A stretch of DNA of 64,000 nucleotides, taken from NCBI GenBank assembly GCA_023392535.1, contig JAEVYY010000016.1, forward strand, positions 5,581-69,580, in the 5' to 3' direction. The stretch is from Bacillota bacterium (GTDB lineage: Bacteria; Bacillota; Clostridia; Lachnospirales; Lachnospiraceae). The number at the start of each line of letters is the position of its first letter. Within the stretch, counting starts at the first letter, position 1. The translations under genes were made by a program, and so were the position numbers. Positions 34,963 through 44,866 of this stretch are shown in pieces. The notes beneath the pieces were generated by a model. The model was not told the origin of the DNA, ran no database searches, and was given only the letters and a program-made list of their open reading frames with translations.

Positions 34963-36744
34963 TTACTTATGCTTTGTTTCTATTTCATATAAAATTGGTA
35001 ATTTAATACGTACCTCAGTTCCCAATTGTACCTTAGAATAAATTTCAAACGTACAATTGCTACCATAAATATGTTTTATTCTACCTTTAATATTCCGAAT
35101 TCCTATGTGCTCTCCCCGTATTCTTGAAAGGGAGATATTGTCTAATTCTAAAAGGGTCTCTTCTGACATCCCTATCCCATTGTCTTTTACTATTAATTGG
35201 ATATCATTATCCTGGAGGCAGACGCTTATTTCAATGCACCCTCCCATCATTTCACCCTCTTCATCTTTGTTACACAAAATACCATGAAACAATGCATTCT
35301 CAACAATTGGCTGTAATATATTTTTTGCTATATAGCAATTGTGAGTAGACTCCTGAATATTTATTTTTGTCTTAAATGTGTCCGAATAGCGATAACTTTG
35401 AATAATTAAATATTGTTCCACAACCTGAATTTCCTGTTCTACAGTATCATAAACATCTTCCAGATTAATTCTCAGCCTATCTTTTAATATTTCAATCATT
35501 GCTCTATTAACTGCGATGACATCTTCATTTCGGTTCTTCTGTGCAAGATAGGTTATGGTATTCATTGTATTGTAGATAAAATGGGGATCTACCTGTGAAA
35601 CCAATAGGCCGTACCTCATTTTATGTTCTCTCTTTTCTTGCTCGAGCATCGTTTGAATATTTTCCTGAAGTTTTTCTGCCATGATATTAAATGCTTGTCC
35701 CACCTCAGCAATCTCATCTTTCGATTCTATCCTGACTCTCGCATCCAGATTTCCTTTTGCAATTTCATTCATTTGCTCAGATACCTTTGATAAAGGTCTA
35801 GTAAATCTTTTCACAAGTGGGATCATGAGTAAGATCACGCAGATTCCAAAAACAGCGACCATTAATTGATCGAATAAAAGCAAAGATTTATTGTTTTCTA
35901 AAATGTCTTTTCTTGTTAATCTGCATATTATTTTCCAATCCCCCCGATCTGAAAAGCAAACCGTTGTAATTGCGTCATCCTCTAAATAGTAGCCTTCTTT
36001 ATAAGTATCTCCATAACTGATATTGGACAAAACTTTTTTAACATCAATAGCTGAATTTGGAACACTGGGTTTGATGGCTTCATTCTCATGATTCAATAAT
36101 AGGAAATCATTACTATAATTCTGCATATTCTCTGCAATAGAACTTATTTGGTCAAACGTAGAAATTACTGTCACAGTGCCTCTGGAAGTTTTTTCTCTAT
36201 ATGGCATTACATAAGCATATGCCATATTAAATTTGTTTCCAAAAACGGTGCTGGAATCCCCATCATAAGAAAACGGTTCTATAAAAAAACCACTTTCTTT
36301 ATTTTTGAAGCTCTTCAACGCAGTTTGAACATGTTCTCTTATTCCAGAAGACAGACCCACTGTTCCAAAATTATAGGATGTATTCCCGTCATCAACATGG
36401 ATATAAATGCCCAAAACAGCATAGGACTTTATTCCATCTTTGATACCGATGCTGGATAGATACAGTCTAATCTTCGCACCATTAGACTTATTTGGTTCTT
36501 CTATATAAGCACCGATTAAATTACCCAGTTGTTCATCGTTTGTTACTACCGAAGTAAATCTGCGTAATTCTTCAAAACTTTGATCAATTCTTGTCATTAT
36601 TTGTTCATTTAGATTCATGACTTTTTCACGATCGCTAATACTTACTGTCACATAAACCATATCGGATAATACAGTAGAAAGGATGATAAACATACTAAAA
36701 AAGACTAAAATCTGAGAAATCATCAATTTACGTTTTAATTTCAT
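34963..36744 (-). CDS. YesM-type sensor histidine kinase
   Basis: A 593-residue membrane kinase. An N-terminal helix (about 10-30), a large extracellular sensor domain (about 31-285) and a second helix (about 288-308) are followed by a HAMP linker (FTRPLSKVSEQMNEIAKGNL region), the His-kinase box VDPHFIYNTMNTI with the phospho-acceptor His, and a HATPase with NALFHGI (N box), KDNGIGMS and GIRNIKGRI. It pairs with the response regulator whose stop lies 2 nt upstream. This family commonly controls carbohydrate transport operons. Confidence 0.95.
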   Translation of the reverse strand: MKLKRKLMISQILVFFSMFIILSTVLSDMVYVTVSISDREKVMNLNEQIMTRIDQSFEELRRFTSVVTNDEQLGNLIGAYIEEPNKSNGAKIRLYLSSIGIKDGIKSYAVLGIYIHVDDGNTSYNFGTVGLSSGIREHVQTALKSFKNKESGFFIEPFSYDGDSSTVFGNKFNMAYAYVMPYREKTSRGTVTVISTFDQISSIAENMQNYSNDFLLLNHENEAIKPSVPNSAIDVKKVLSNISYGDTYKEGYYLEDDAITTVCFSDRGDWKIICRLTRKDILENNKSLLLFDQLMVAVFGICVILLMIPLVKRFTRPLSKVSEQMNEIAKGNLDARVRIESKDEIAEVGQAFNIMAEKLQENIQTMLEQEKREHKMRYGLLVSQVDPHFIYNTMNTITYLAQKNRNEDVIAVNRAMIEILKDRLRINLEDVYDTVEQEIQVVEQYLIIQSYRYSDTFKTKINIQESTHNCYIAKNILQPIVENALFHGILCNKDEEGEMMGGCIEISVCLQDNDIQLIVKDNGIGMSEETLLELDNISLSRIRGEHIGIRNIKGRIKHIYGSNCTFEIYSKVQLGTEVRIKLPILYEIETKHK

Positions 36745-36746
36745 AG

Positions 36747-38354
36747 CTATTCTTTCCGGTTTTCACTAGAAACCATGTTTCTTCTGTATTGATTTGGTGT
36801 GAGACCAACATTTTCTTTAAAAATTTTGCTAAAATATTGACTCGATGTAAATCCTACTTTCTCAGAAATTTCATAAATCATACAATCATCCCGTTCCATT
36901 ATGTTTTTTGCCTGGTTGATTCTTATATTATTTATATAATCGCTGACACCGATCCCAACTTCTTCTTTAAATTTAGTGGATAACCAAGATGCACTTATCA
37001 TGATTTCATTTGCCACAACTGCTAAAGAAAGTTCTGCATCTCCATACTTCTCTCTGATGACATGAATTGCATTGGATACTAGGTTCGAGTACGATTTTTT
37101 TTCTTTCTCGCGGAAAAAAAACTGTATCTCTTCTAATTTATATTCTATAAAATCAACTAATTCATTCGGATTTTTAAAATTATAGGAAGCGCTATTCTCT
37201 ATTAAAGAAAACTTCCTTCCGCTTTTTGTTTCTGTTAAGATTTTCTCATAGGCACTCATTGCTTCAAACATATTTTTGATGTACCATAAATAACTAAAAA
37301 AATCTTCTTTTTGAATAGTGTCTTTTAATATTGCAATACAGCTGGCAATTTCTTCTTTATTTTTTTGTTGGATCATCCGGTAAATTTCCTCAGCTGTGAT
37401 CGATTTTGGTTCTATATCCTTACTATTTGCTATCTTATCTTCTAGGAATTCCATGATCTTTGCTTGTTTTTTTAAATATCTTTGAGATAGTTGATTCTTG
37501 TTTTCATTGAAATAGATACCAGCTTGTCTGGGAGACATTTTTGTACTGTAGTAATATAAATCAAACTGCTGATCTTTATCCTGATTCATATCTTGAAATA
37601 CTTCTCTCGAAAAATAATACGTATTTTCTAACATTTCTTTCTGTTTTATGACTTCCCCATACATATCAAGAATTGCCAAGTACTCATTATTATTTAATGG
37701 AAAAACCGAAATGACTTTTAAATGATAAGAATCACAGTGGTGATAACAAGCATTTGAAAATTCATGTTCAAATGATTCTTTCTCTTGTATTGGTGCAATA
37801 TACTTATCTATGAATCTCGGTGCTATTTTCTGGGCAGCAATCACATAAAGATATTTTTTATGGATGCTGATATATTCATCCTCATCCAAAATTCTTTGAT
37901 AATTCTCTTCTTCTGCATTCTTCTTGAACAAGTCATCAAATATCAGCCCTATTGTATATTGGTTCTTTGCTTTTTCTTTCCTAATTATTTCTTTTAATTG
38001 TAATATCTTTTTCAAAAAATTTTCTTCTTCCAAATCACTTTTCAAAAGATAATCGTCAATATCCAAACGAATTGCCTGTTTTATATAATCAAAATTCTTA
38101 TAGGCAGATAAAAAAAGAATATGAGCGTTACCACCATAATCTCTCATTTCATTAACCAACTGCAATCCCGTCATCCCTGGCATTTTGACATCAGAAACAA
38201 CAAATTCCGGTTTATATTTTTTATATAATTTTAAGGCCTGCTCCGGATCTGTTGCTGCGCCAATTACCTGAAATCCATAATATTCCCAATTAATAATATT
38301 TTCCAGGTACTCTAATGCCAATTTTTCATCGTCAACCAATAAAACCTTTATCAT
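36747..38354 (-). CDS. YesN-type response regulator with AraC DNA-binding domain
   Basis: A regulator of about 535 residues. The receiver domain (about 1-120) has LLVDDEKLALEYL and the phospho-accepting Asp in VVSDVKMPGMTG. A long middle region (about 130-420) carries no clear motif. The C-terminal AraC domain has a two-helix signature ISEKVGFTSSQYFSKIFKE. The open frame extends to 38372; GGGGTG before the ATG ending at 38354 supports that start. It is probably the activator of the ribose-type ABC and arabinofuranosidase genes upstream. Confidence 0.94.
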   Translation of the reverse strand: MIKVLLVDDEKLALEYLENIINWEYYGFQVIGAATDPEQALKLYKKYKPEFVVSDVKMPGMTGLQLVNEMRDYGGNAHILFLSAYKNFDYIKQAIRLDIDDYLLKSDLEEENFLKKILQLKEIIRKEKAKNQYTIGLIFDDLFKKNAEEENYQRILDEDEYISIHKKYLYVIAAQKIAPRFIDKYIAPIQEKESFEHEFSNACYHHCDSYHLKVISVFPLNNNEYLAILDMYGEVIKQKEMLENTYYFSREVFQDMNQDKDQQFDLYYYSTKMSPRQAGIYFNENKNQLSQRYLKKQAKIMEFLEDKIANSKDIEPKSITAEEIYRMIQQKNKEEIASCIAILKDTIQKEDFFSYLWYIKNMFEAMSAYEKILTETKSGRKFSLIENSASYNFKNPNELVDFIEYKLEEIQFFFREKEKKSYSNLVSNAIHVIREKYGDAELSLAVVANEIMISASWLSTKFKEEVGIGVSDYINNIRINQAKNIMERDDCMIYEISEKVGFTSSQYFSKIFKENVGLTPNQYRRNMVSSENRKE

Positions 38355-38455
38355 GATATCACCCCAGTACATTGTTCATTTACATAGTATATAACAGCAC
38401 CTGAACCCTATGCAATCAATATACAATCTACATTTTATCCAGATGCTGCCATTTT

Positions 38456-39439
38456 TTAAATATTTAATTTTAGGTATTCCTTTTTTAATTTTTTATCATT
38501 CCAATAATTTAAAAATCTTTGATTATTATAAGTAAAAATCATAATGATTAACAAAAATACGCCTGATGCGGTATCCTGTAAAGATGCAGACAGTCCAAGA
38601 CTGAGAAGTCCTGTTGTCAGCATATTCATAATAAAGTTACCTACAAAAATTCCAATTAGCAGATTGCAATACTGTTCCAGCGCTAGTCCCACATAAATTC
38701 CCAACATACAGTTAAATATAATATTCGTACTTGACATATACATCGGAGTATCAATGGAACCTTGTATGGAAATCTTTAATAACGCTGCTACGCCCAAGAA
38801 TAGGGCAGATACTACATAGCATAAAAAAGCGGTTCTTTTTGTACTTACACCAGCATTTTTTGCAATTTGCTGCGAACTGGCGCACGCCCTTACATGATAA
38901 CCAAAAGTGGTAAAATTAAATATCACATAAAATAGAACAAACATAATGCCAAAGATAATAATACAATATGGAAACCTTCCTAATGTTGTAATTTCGCCAT
39001 TAATCGCAGTTACCCAAGAGATACTTGCAAGATTAGCCAAGGTCTCATAGATCATACACATACCTAATGCGGTAACGATCGCGGGTACTTTTAGTATCAT
39101 ATACATAACCCCCGAAATGGTACCAAGTAAAATCCCTGCCATAATGATAATGAGCGCAAATGGAAGTAAGCCGATTCCATAAAGATAAACCATTTTAGCT
39201 CCGAACATGGCTGACAACATAACGACAGCTCCAGCACTCAAATCCATCCTGTCACACAACATATTACAACACATCGCAAAGGATATCAGAGTAGGTGCGA
39301 GTGTCTGCTTAAAATTCATTATAATACTCGCCGGTTTTCCAAATGTCCCCCCTGAACAGACAAAAAATAAAAGATATACAAATATTGGTAGAAATATAAC
39401 TTTTAACGTATTTTTTATATTGCTGGATATTGTATTCAT
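38456..39439 (-). CDS. Ribose-type ABC transporter permease (second)
   Basis: A 327-residue permease of the RbsC/branched-chain-type family with about nine transmembrane segments. RMDLSAGAVVMLSAM (about 64-78) resembles the family's conserved N-terminal block, and the cytoplasmic loop SSQQIAKNAGVSTKRTA matches the usual A-x3-G-x7-K-x pattern. It follows the binding protein by about 25 nt. With the permease at 40657-41598 it would form a heterodimer. Confidence 0.92.
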   Translation of the reverse strand: MNTISSNIKNTLKVIFLPIFVYLLFFVCSGGTFGKPASIIMNFKQTLAPTLISFAMCCNMLCDRMDLSAGAVVMLSAMFGAKMVYLYGIGLLPFALIIIMAGILLGTISGVMYMILKVPAIVTALGMCMIYETLANLASISWVTAINGEITTLGRFPYCIIIFGIMFVLFYVIFNFTTFGYHVRACASSQQIAKNAGVSTKRTAFLCYVVSALFLGVAALLKISIQGSIDTPMYMSSTNIIFNCMLGIYVGLALEQYCNLLIGIFVGNFIMNMLTTGLLSLGLSASLQDTASGVFLLIIMIFTYNNQRFLNYWNDKKLKKEYLKLNI

Positions 39440-39463
39440 AGTGTTTCCTTTCCAAGACGTTGC

Positions 39464-40645
39464 TTATTTACCATGTCTTGCAATGGTATCTTCTATACTA
39501 TAACTTTTACCCATTTTCAATAGATCTTCGGATGTGACATCACTGTTCTTCGATTTGATTAATTGATCTACTTCTTCTGTTGTCCAGGCAAATACACCAT
39601 CGTTATGTAGATATTTCATGTAATCTGCAAATTCCGTTCCTGATTTACAAACAATAAAGTTAACTGGGACTTCTACTTTATCAAGAGGCGTTCCTTCTAA
39701 CGCATTATAAATCAGAACAAAAGGAAATACTACATCTGCATATTGACCGCCAATTGCGCAAACGGTATCTTTGTTATCAAGACTTTCCTGGCAATTATCA
39801 GACAAGTCGCAGAATGCAATCTTGACTTCCCCTTCTCTGCCTGCAGATTTGATAGGTTCTGAACAATATTCTATACCAAGTAATGTAATGGCTATCCCAT
39901 CTATAGAATCATCTGCTGCCAGAAAATCTTCTACGGCTTTTGTAAATTCAAGTCCTCTATATTCACCTGCCTTTTGAATCTCAGGATGATCTTCAAACGC
40001 TTGCATCATTCCTTCCCAACGCCTATCGTGACAAGTAATACCAGGTTCATATCCAATTGCTGCAATGTTTTTACATCCTGAATCAATCAGACTTTCTATA
40101 ATTTGATATCCTGCATCATAGTCTGCTTCGTAAGAACTTCCCACGAAATAATCATTTGCAAACACCTGTTCTTTGATACTTTCATCTATCTGTGACCAGC
40201 CTACACCAAGATAAACTCCATTTTCTTCACAAGTTTTTAAACCTTGCAATACTGCCGTACCTGAAAAGTTCGTTGTAATAATCGCATTCACTCCTTGCGC
40301 ACAGAGATTTTCAATTGCGGCAAGATAGGTTTCATCTGCAAAGTTTTCTATAATATAGTAATTGAACTTTACTCCGTAAGCTTTTCCTAAATAATCGGTA
40401 TAATCTTTATACTTTGCACATAAAAAATCCGTTGTCGTATGGATGATGACACCAACTGTATATTTTCCGTTTGGATCCCCACATATTTCCGCAGCACCTT
40501 TCTTGTCACTTACTGCTGCATCCAAAGCACCATCTGTCTGCGCTTCCTCTGTTTGAACGTTGCTTTCTTTTGCTGGTGTATTGCCACAGCCTACCATTGA
40601 AAATACCATCGTCAAGGTTAATAATACCGCTATGATCTTTTTCAT
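39464..40645 (-). CDS. Periplasmic-binding-protein-like sugar-binding lipoprotein
   Basis: A 393-residue type-1 binding protein with a lipoprotein signal (MKKIIAVLLTLTMVFSMVG then Cys20). Family features are YTVGVIIHTTTDFLCAKYKD, CAQGVNAIITTNFSGTAV and CKNIAAIGYEPGITCH. It should present a pentose or similar sugar to the two permeases. It lies between the two permease genes, an unusual order. GGAGGG precedes the ATG. Confidence 0.93.
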   Translation of the reverse strand: MKKIIAVLLTLTMVFSMVGCGNTPAKESNVQTEEAQTDGALDAAVSDKKGAAEICGDPNGKYTVGVIIHTTTDFLCAKYKDYTDYLGKAYGVKFNYYIIENFADETYLAAIENLCAQGVNAIITTNFSGTAVLQGLKTCEENGVYLGVGWSQIDESIKEQVFANDYFVGSSYEADYDAGYQIIESLIDSGCKNIAAIGYEPGITCHDRRWEGMMQAFEDHPEIQKAGEYRGLEFTKAVEDFLAADDSIDGIAITLLGIEYCSEPIKSAGREGEVKIAFCDLSDNCQESLDNKDTVCAIGGQYADVVFPFVLIYNALEGTPLDKVEVPVNFIVCKSGTEFADYMKYLHNDGVFAWTTEEVDQLIKSKNSDVTSEDLLKMGKSYSIEDTIARHGK

Positions 40646-40656
40646 TTTTTTCCCTC

Positions 40657-41598
40657 CTATTTTAAAATTCCATCTTTGCTCTTAACATAAGTTAAGAAAA
40701 CTAATATTAGTAAAACGACTCCCTGAATTCCTTCAATTACACGCTCATTCACTCCCAAAATAATCAATCCATTTCGAAGTAATATGACAGAGAAACTGCC
40801 GATTAGTGCGCCTGTCATTTTCACACGTGATCCACCTGATAGCGGAACGCCACCTAAGACCAATGCCGTAATCACATTCATTTCTAGTCCTTGTCCGGTG
40901 GATGTGCTAACACTTCCAGCTCTGGCCATCAATATGAATCCAGCAATTCCCACGGTAACTCCACTAATACTATAGGCTATCATTCTTGTTTTTTCTACAA
41001 CAACTCCGCCTTGCCTTGCTGCAACAGGATTTCCTCCAATTGCTTTATTTGCTTTTCCTATACTGCTCTTCTCAAATAATAAATAACAGATCACAAAAAC
41101 ACCAATTAGCATACATACTTTGAATATCTGATTATCATACTCATAAAGATAAACAGGAATATTATATTTCTGAGAAGCACATACCGTATTTAAAATACCT
41201 CTACACATATACATGATACATAAAGATGTGATGAACGGTGACACCTGTAAATATATGGAAACAACTCCATTAAGTATGAACCAGACCAGTGCTGCTAAAA
41301 TATTAGACAGGAAAACAATGATAACCGGTGCTCCTGTATTTGCTACCAGAATTGAAATTAAGACGCTAAATCCGATTACGCCACCATAAGACAGATCCAT
41401 TCCTCCATGCCCATAAACAAAAACAGCCCCAAATGCCATAATCGCAACATAGATGCTTTGATTTAAAATACTGTTCAAATTACCTTTTGTAAGAAGTTTT
41501 CCTTCTCCCAGAATTTGAAAAACAATAATCATGATAATAATACCAAGATAGGGGATTATCATTTGCATTAATTCTTTTCTATTTTTTACTTGATTCAT
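40657..41598 (-). CDS. Ribose-type ABC transporter permease (first)
   Basis: A 313-residue RbsC-type permease with around nine transmembrane helices. It has the family's GGMDLSYGGVIGFSVLISIL-type block, the loop NPVAARQGGVVVEKTRM, and ALVLGGVPLSGGSRVKMTGA near the C terminus. It is separated from the ATPase gene by 12 nt and from the binding-protein gene by 11 nt. GGAGGG precedes the ATG. Confidence 0.95.
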   Translation of the reverse strand: MNQVKNRKELMQMIIPYLGIIIMIIVFQILGEGKLLTKGNLNSILNQSIYVAIMAFGAVFVYGHGGMDLSYGGVIGFSVLISILVANTGAPVIIVFLSNILAALVWFILNGVVSIYLQVSPFITSLCIMYMCRGILNTVCASQKYNIPVYLYEYDNQIFKVCMLIGVFVICYLLFEKSSIGKANKAIGGNPVAARQGGVVVEKTRMIAYSISGVTVGIAGFILMARAGSVSTSTGQGLEMNVITALVLGGVPLSGGSRVKMTGALIGSFSVILLRNGLIILGVNERVIEGIQGVVLLILVFLTYVKSKDGILK

Positions 41599-41610
41599 TT
41601 TATCCCCCTC

Positions 41611-43110
41611 CTAGACCATTTCCTTGATAAGTACTGCTTCATTTAAATCAGCTGCTCGATCAAAGCTTTTTTGTATTTTCCCATCTTTCATGATAAGAAT
41701 TCTATCACTCATACCAATCAGTTCCGGCAATTCTTCTGATATCATAATAATCGATTTACCTTCCTGTTTTAGCTGATACATCAGGCGATACATAAATGCT
41801 TTTACTCCAATATCGATACCTCTGGTGGGACAATCCAGTATGAATATCTCTGATTCATTTCCCAGCCACTTGCCAAATACTACTTTTTGTTTATTACCAC
41901 CACTTAGGTCTCTCACATTCTGCGTAATTTCTCTACATTTCACCTTTAATCCCGCAACCTGTGTATTCGTAAACTTTTTTTCCACCTTCTTGGATATTAA
42001 TCCAAATTTGCTCAATTTTTGCAATGATGGAAGCTCGATATTTTCCAGAATACTGGCTTGGAGGATGAGTGCTTCTTGATCTCTGTTCTTGGAAACATAA
42101 CCTAATTTATTTTTTATGGCCTGTCTTTCTGTTTTGATTTTTATACCATTTGATAACGTCACTGCTCCATAAAGAGTTTTTGCATTTCCAAATAGCACTT
42201 TTCCCAGTTCATGCATGCCACAATCCGTCAATCCACCAATTCCAAGTATTTCACCCTTATGTAATTCCATCGAAACACCATCTAAACCATTGGCTGTATA
42301 AATACGATCTGCTTTCAGTACTACCTCTTTTGCAAAACTGCCATCATAGTCACTTCTGTAATAATCTCCAGTCAACTTACGACCTACCATCAATTCCTTG
42401 ATCTTTTCTTCCTGGAACTCATCTTTTCTCAATTCAGCGATAAATTCTCCATCTCTTAGGACAATCATATGAGTGCATACTTGCATTAGCTCTTCCAGAT
42501 CATGTGAAATAAATAACACCGTCTTATTTTGTTCTCTGAATTCCTTGATAATTTTATAGATTATGTTTCTGCCTCGTTGTGAAAGAGCTGTCGTTGTCTC
42601 ATCTATGATAAATATCTTAGGGTCACTATAAAGAGCTCTTACCACTTCAATTAACTTTCTTTCTTCCAAACTATATTTTGAAATGGGATCTTCCGGATTG
42701 ATATCTTCAATTCCTATTCTGGAAAGTGCCATTTTGGCAGCATGATACATTTTTTTTCGGTTTACCACTCCACCTTTTGTAAATATGTATTCCTTACCGA
42801 GGAAAATATTGTCTGCAACGCGGATTCCCGGAAGTGTTCCCATTTCCTGCGCGATCATGCTGATACCGTGATTCTGCGCATCCACCGTACTGACCGGTTC
42901 ATATGTTTCACCATCCAATTCTAAACTTCCTTCTGAAGCAGGATATACACCTGATACAATAGAAGACAGTGTCGATTTTCCTGAACCGTTCTCTCCGATT
43001 AAGCCGATGATTTCACCTTGATGGATCGCAACAGAAACATTGGAAAGTGCACGAGTCAGCCCAAAATCTTTCCCAACATTTTTTACATTTAATATTACTT
43101 TTGAGCTCAT
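41611..43110 (-). CDS. Ribose/monosaccharide-type ABC transporter ATPase (two nucleotide-binding domains)
   Basis: An RbsA/MglA-type protein of about 499 residues with two ABC domains. The first has Walker A GENGSGKSTL and Walker B KIFIIDETT, with its LSQRG/SLEERK signature degenerate. The second has the signature LSGGNKQKV, with a Walker A-like GGLTDCGMH segment that lacks the canonical lysine, as is usual for the second half. The open frame starts at 43146; AGAGGAGG before the ATG ending at 43110 supports the start used here. It powers uptake through the two permeases. Confidence 0.95.
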   Translation of the reverse strand: MSSKVILNVKNVGKDFGLTRALSNVSVAIHQGEIIGLIGENGSGKSTLSSIVSGVYPASEGSLELDGETYEPVSTVDAQNHGISMIAQEMGTLPGIRVADNIFLGKEYIFTKGGVVNRKKMYHAAKMALSRIGIEDINPEDPISKYSLEERKLIEVVRALYSDPKIFIIDETTTALSQRGRNIIYKIIKEFREQNKTVLFISHDLEELMQVCTHMIVLRDGEFIAELRKDEFQEEKIKELMVGRKLTGDYYRSDYDGSFAKEVVLKADRIYTANGLDGVSMELHKGEILGIGGLTDCGMHELGKVLFGNAKTLYGAVTLSNGIKIKTERQAIKNKLGYVSKNRDQEALILQASILENIELPSLQKLSKFGLISKKVEKKFTNTQVAGLKVKCREITQNVRDLSGGNKQKVVFGKWLGNESEIFILDCPTRGIDIGVKAFMYRLMYQLKQEGKSIIMISEELPELIGMSDRILIMKDGKIQKSFDRAADLNEAVLIKEMV

Positions 43111-43121
43111 TTTTCCTCCTC

Positions 43122-44648
43122 TTATCCTAATATAATTACATTCCATGATAATTGGGGTAGAATCACACTATTTTTATCTTTAACCGCAATTTTTTTCATT
43201 GTAACATTATCAGGCTCTTCAAAGGTATTACGGATTTCATAATTATTACCATGTAAAACAAGATGCTCCTTTACCTTTTTATCACCATATCCTTGTAAAC
43301 GGATATCAAATTCTACCTCCTCATCCTGCTCACAATTCAGGACAAAAATTCTAACTTCGTCTGTTTCCTCATGATAGATCACTGCCGGTTCTATGATTGG
43401 AAGTTCTCCAAACTCACACGTATAAGTCGGAGCGTCAACGATCGCCTTCATTGACGTTCCATGTCCATATTTGCTTAGCATATGGAATGGATGAAAAATG
43501 GTCTGTTTCAAGATACCCCCATTTCTCTTTGTGGTAATTGGTGCTATTACATTAATTAATTGAGCCAGACATGCGATTTCAACAACATCTGCGTTATTTA
43601 ATAAAGTGATTCCAAGGCCTCCAACTACTATGGCATCTAAAAGACTGTACTTTTCTTCCAAAATCGGTGGTGCAATTTCCCACTTTCCTGCCGAAGTCAT
43701 TTCAAAAGTTGTAAGGCCTTGTAAATCATCTAGGGAGCTTAATTTAATATCCTGGAAATTCCATACGTTCCATTCATCCAGACAGATCTTTAAGTCTTTT
43801 TTAAACCGATTTTTTCCTTTCACATAATCGATCACTCTTGCACTGTTTTTAATATGTTCATCTAACTGTTTGTACGATGCCACAAAATTGGTGGTACCTT
43901 GTCCTGCATTCATGGTATAATTATGCGTTGATACATAATCCACCTGTTCATATAACTTGGTAAGCATGGTTCTATCCCATTCCATATAGGTTGGAAGCAT
44001 CTCATAGCTGCTGCCGCAGGCTACTAATTTAATAGAAGGATCCACCCACTTCATAATTTTTGCTGCTTCTAAAGATTTCTTGGTATAATCTTCTGCCGAT
44101 AAATGTCCGGCCTGCCAGCTTCCTTCCATCTCATTTCCCAGGCACCAATACTTAATATTATATGGTTCCGGGCTTCCATTCTTTGCTCTTAGATCACTCC
44201 AATAGGTTCCTGATGGATGATTACAATATTCCACCAAATCTCCGGCATCTTTTATGGAACCAGTTCCAAGATTTACCGCAATCATCGGTTCTACCCCCGC
44301 TTTTTTTGCCCATCTGCAGAATTCATCGATTCCAAATTCATTGGTTTCAATGCTTGCCCATGCATAATCCATTCTTTTTGGCCTGTTTTCCTTTGGACCA
44401 ATTCCATCATGCCAGTCATAACAGGATACAAAATTACCACCCGGGTATCGGATCAGGGGAACATTTAATTCTTTTACGAGTTCCATTACATCTTTTCTAT
44501 AGCCATCTTCATCTGCATCCGGATGTTCCGGTTCGTAGATACCAGAATAGATACTTCTTCCCAAATGCTCCGTGAACGATGCATACATTTTTTCATCAAT
44601 TTTTCCAATGGTATAATGTTTGTCACTAAAACAGCTTGCCCTTTTCAT
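43122..44648 (-). CDS. abfA: GH51 alpha-L-arabinofuranosidase
   Basis: A cytoplasmic enzyme of about 508 residues removing terminal arabinofuranose. GH51 features are HLGRSIYSGIYEP near the N terminus, the acid/base Glu in WCLGNEMEGSWQ and the nucleophile Glu in CLDEWNVW. The C-terminal region is the usual beta-sandwich. The open frame starts at 44684; AGGAGG before the ATG ending at 44648 is convincing. No signal peptide, so it acts on imported arabino-oligosaccharides, fitting the ABC genes 12 nt downstream. Confidence 0.96.
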   Translation of the reverse strand: MKRASCFSDKHYTIGKIDEKMYASFTEHLGRSIYSGIYEPEHPDADEDGYRKDVMELVKELNVPLIRYPGGNFVSCYDWHDGIGPKENRPKRMDYAWASIETNEFGIDEFCRWAKKAGVEPMIAVNLGTGSIKDAGDLVEYCNHPSGTYWSDLRAKNGSPEPYNIKYWCLGNEMEGSWQAGHLSAEDYTKKSLEAAKIMKWVDPSIKLVACGSSYEMLPTYMEWDRTMLTKLYEQVDYVSTHNYTMNAGQGTTNFVASYKQLDEHIKNSARVIDYVKGKNRFKKDLKICLDEWNVWNFQDIKLSSLDDLQGLTTFEMTSAGKWEIAPPILEEKYSLLDAIVVGGLGITLLNNADVVEIACLAQLINVIAPITTKRNGGILKQTIFHPFHMLSKYGHGTSMKAIVDAPTYTCEFGELPIIEPAVIYHEETDEVRIFVLNCEQDEEVEFDIRLQGYGDKKVKEHLVLHGNNYEIRNTFEEPDNVTMKKIAVKDKNSVILPQLSWNVIILG

Positions 44649-44780
44649 TTTCTTCCTCCTTTTTGTTTCCAGATTCTTTTGCATATTCTAAGTTTTTTTC
44701 CTATTTCTCTCCATATTCTTTTTTTTGGCATTTGTATATTTTTTTTGGTTAGGTACTGAAAATATAGAAAACGTACAAAA

Positions 44781-44800
44781 TTATTTGGTTCACCAAATAA
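44781..44800. promoter_or_regulatory. Operator-like palindrome upstream of abfA
   Basis: TTATTTGG TTCA CCAAATAA, a perfect 8-bp dyad about 135 nt upstream of the abfA start and 12 nt from the xylA terminator. It resembles ROK/XylR- or LacI-type operator symmetry in general form; no regulator of that kind is in the window. Confidence 0.45.
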
Positions 44801-44812
44801 AAAAATGCAATT

Positions 44813-44848
44813 TAAAAGTGCGTTCCCTATTAAGGAATCGCACTTTTA
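44813..44848 (-). terminator. Intrinsic terminator after xylA
   Basis: The hairpin TAAAAGTGCGTTCC / GGAATCGCACTTTTA has a 7-nt loop with A/T tails on both strands. It lies 19 nt after the xylA stop on the minus strand and separates xylA from abfA. Confidence 0.85.
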
Positions 44849-44866
44849 TTTTTATTACAGGTATTG

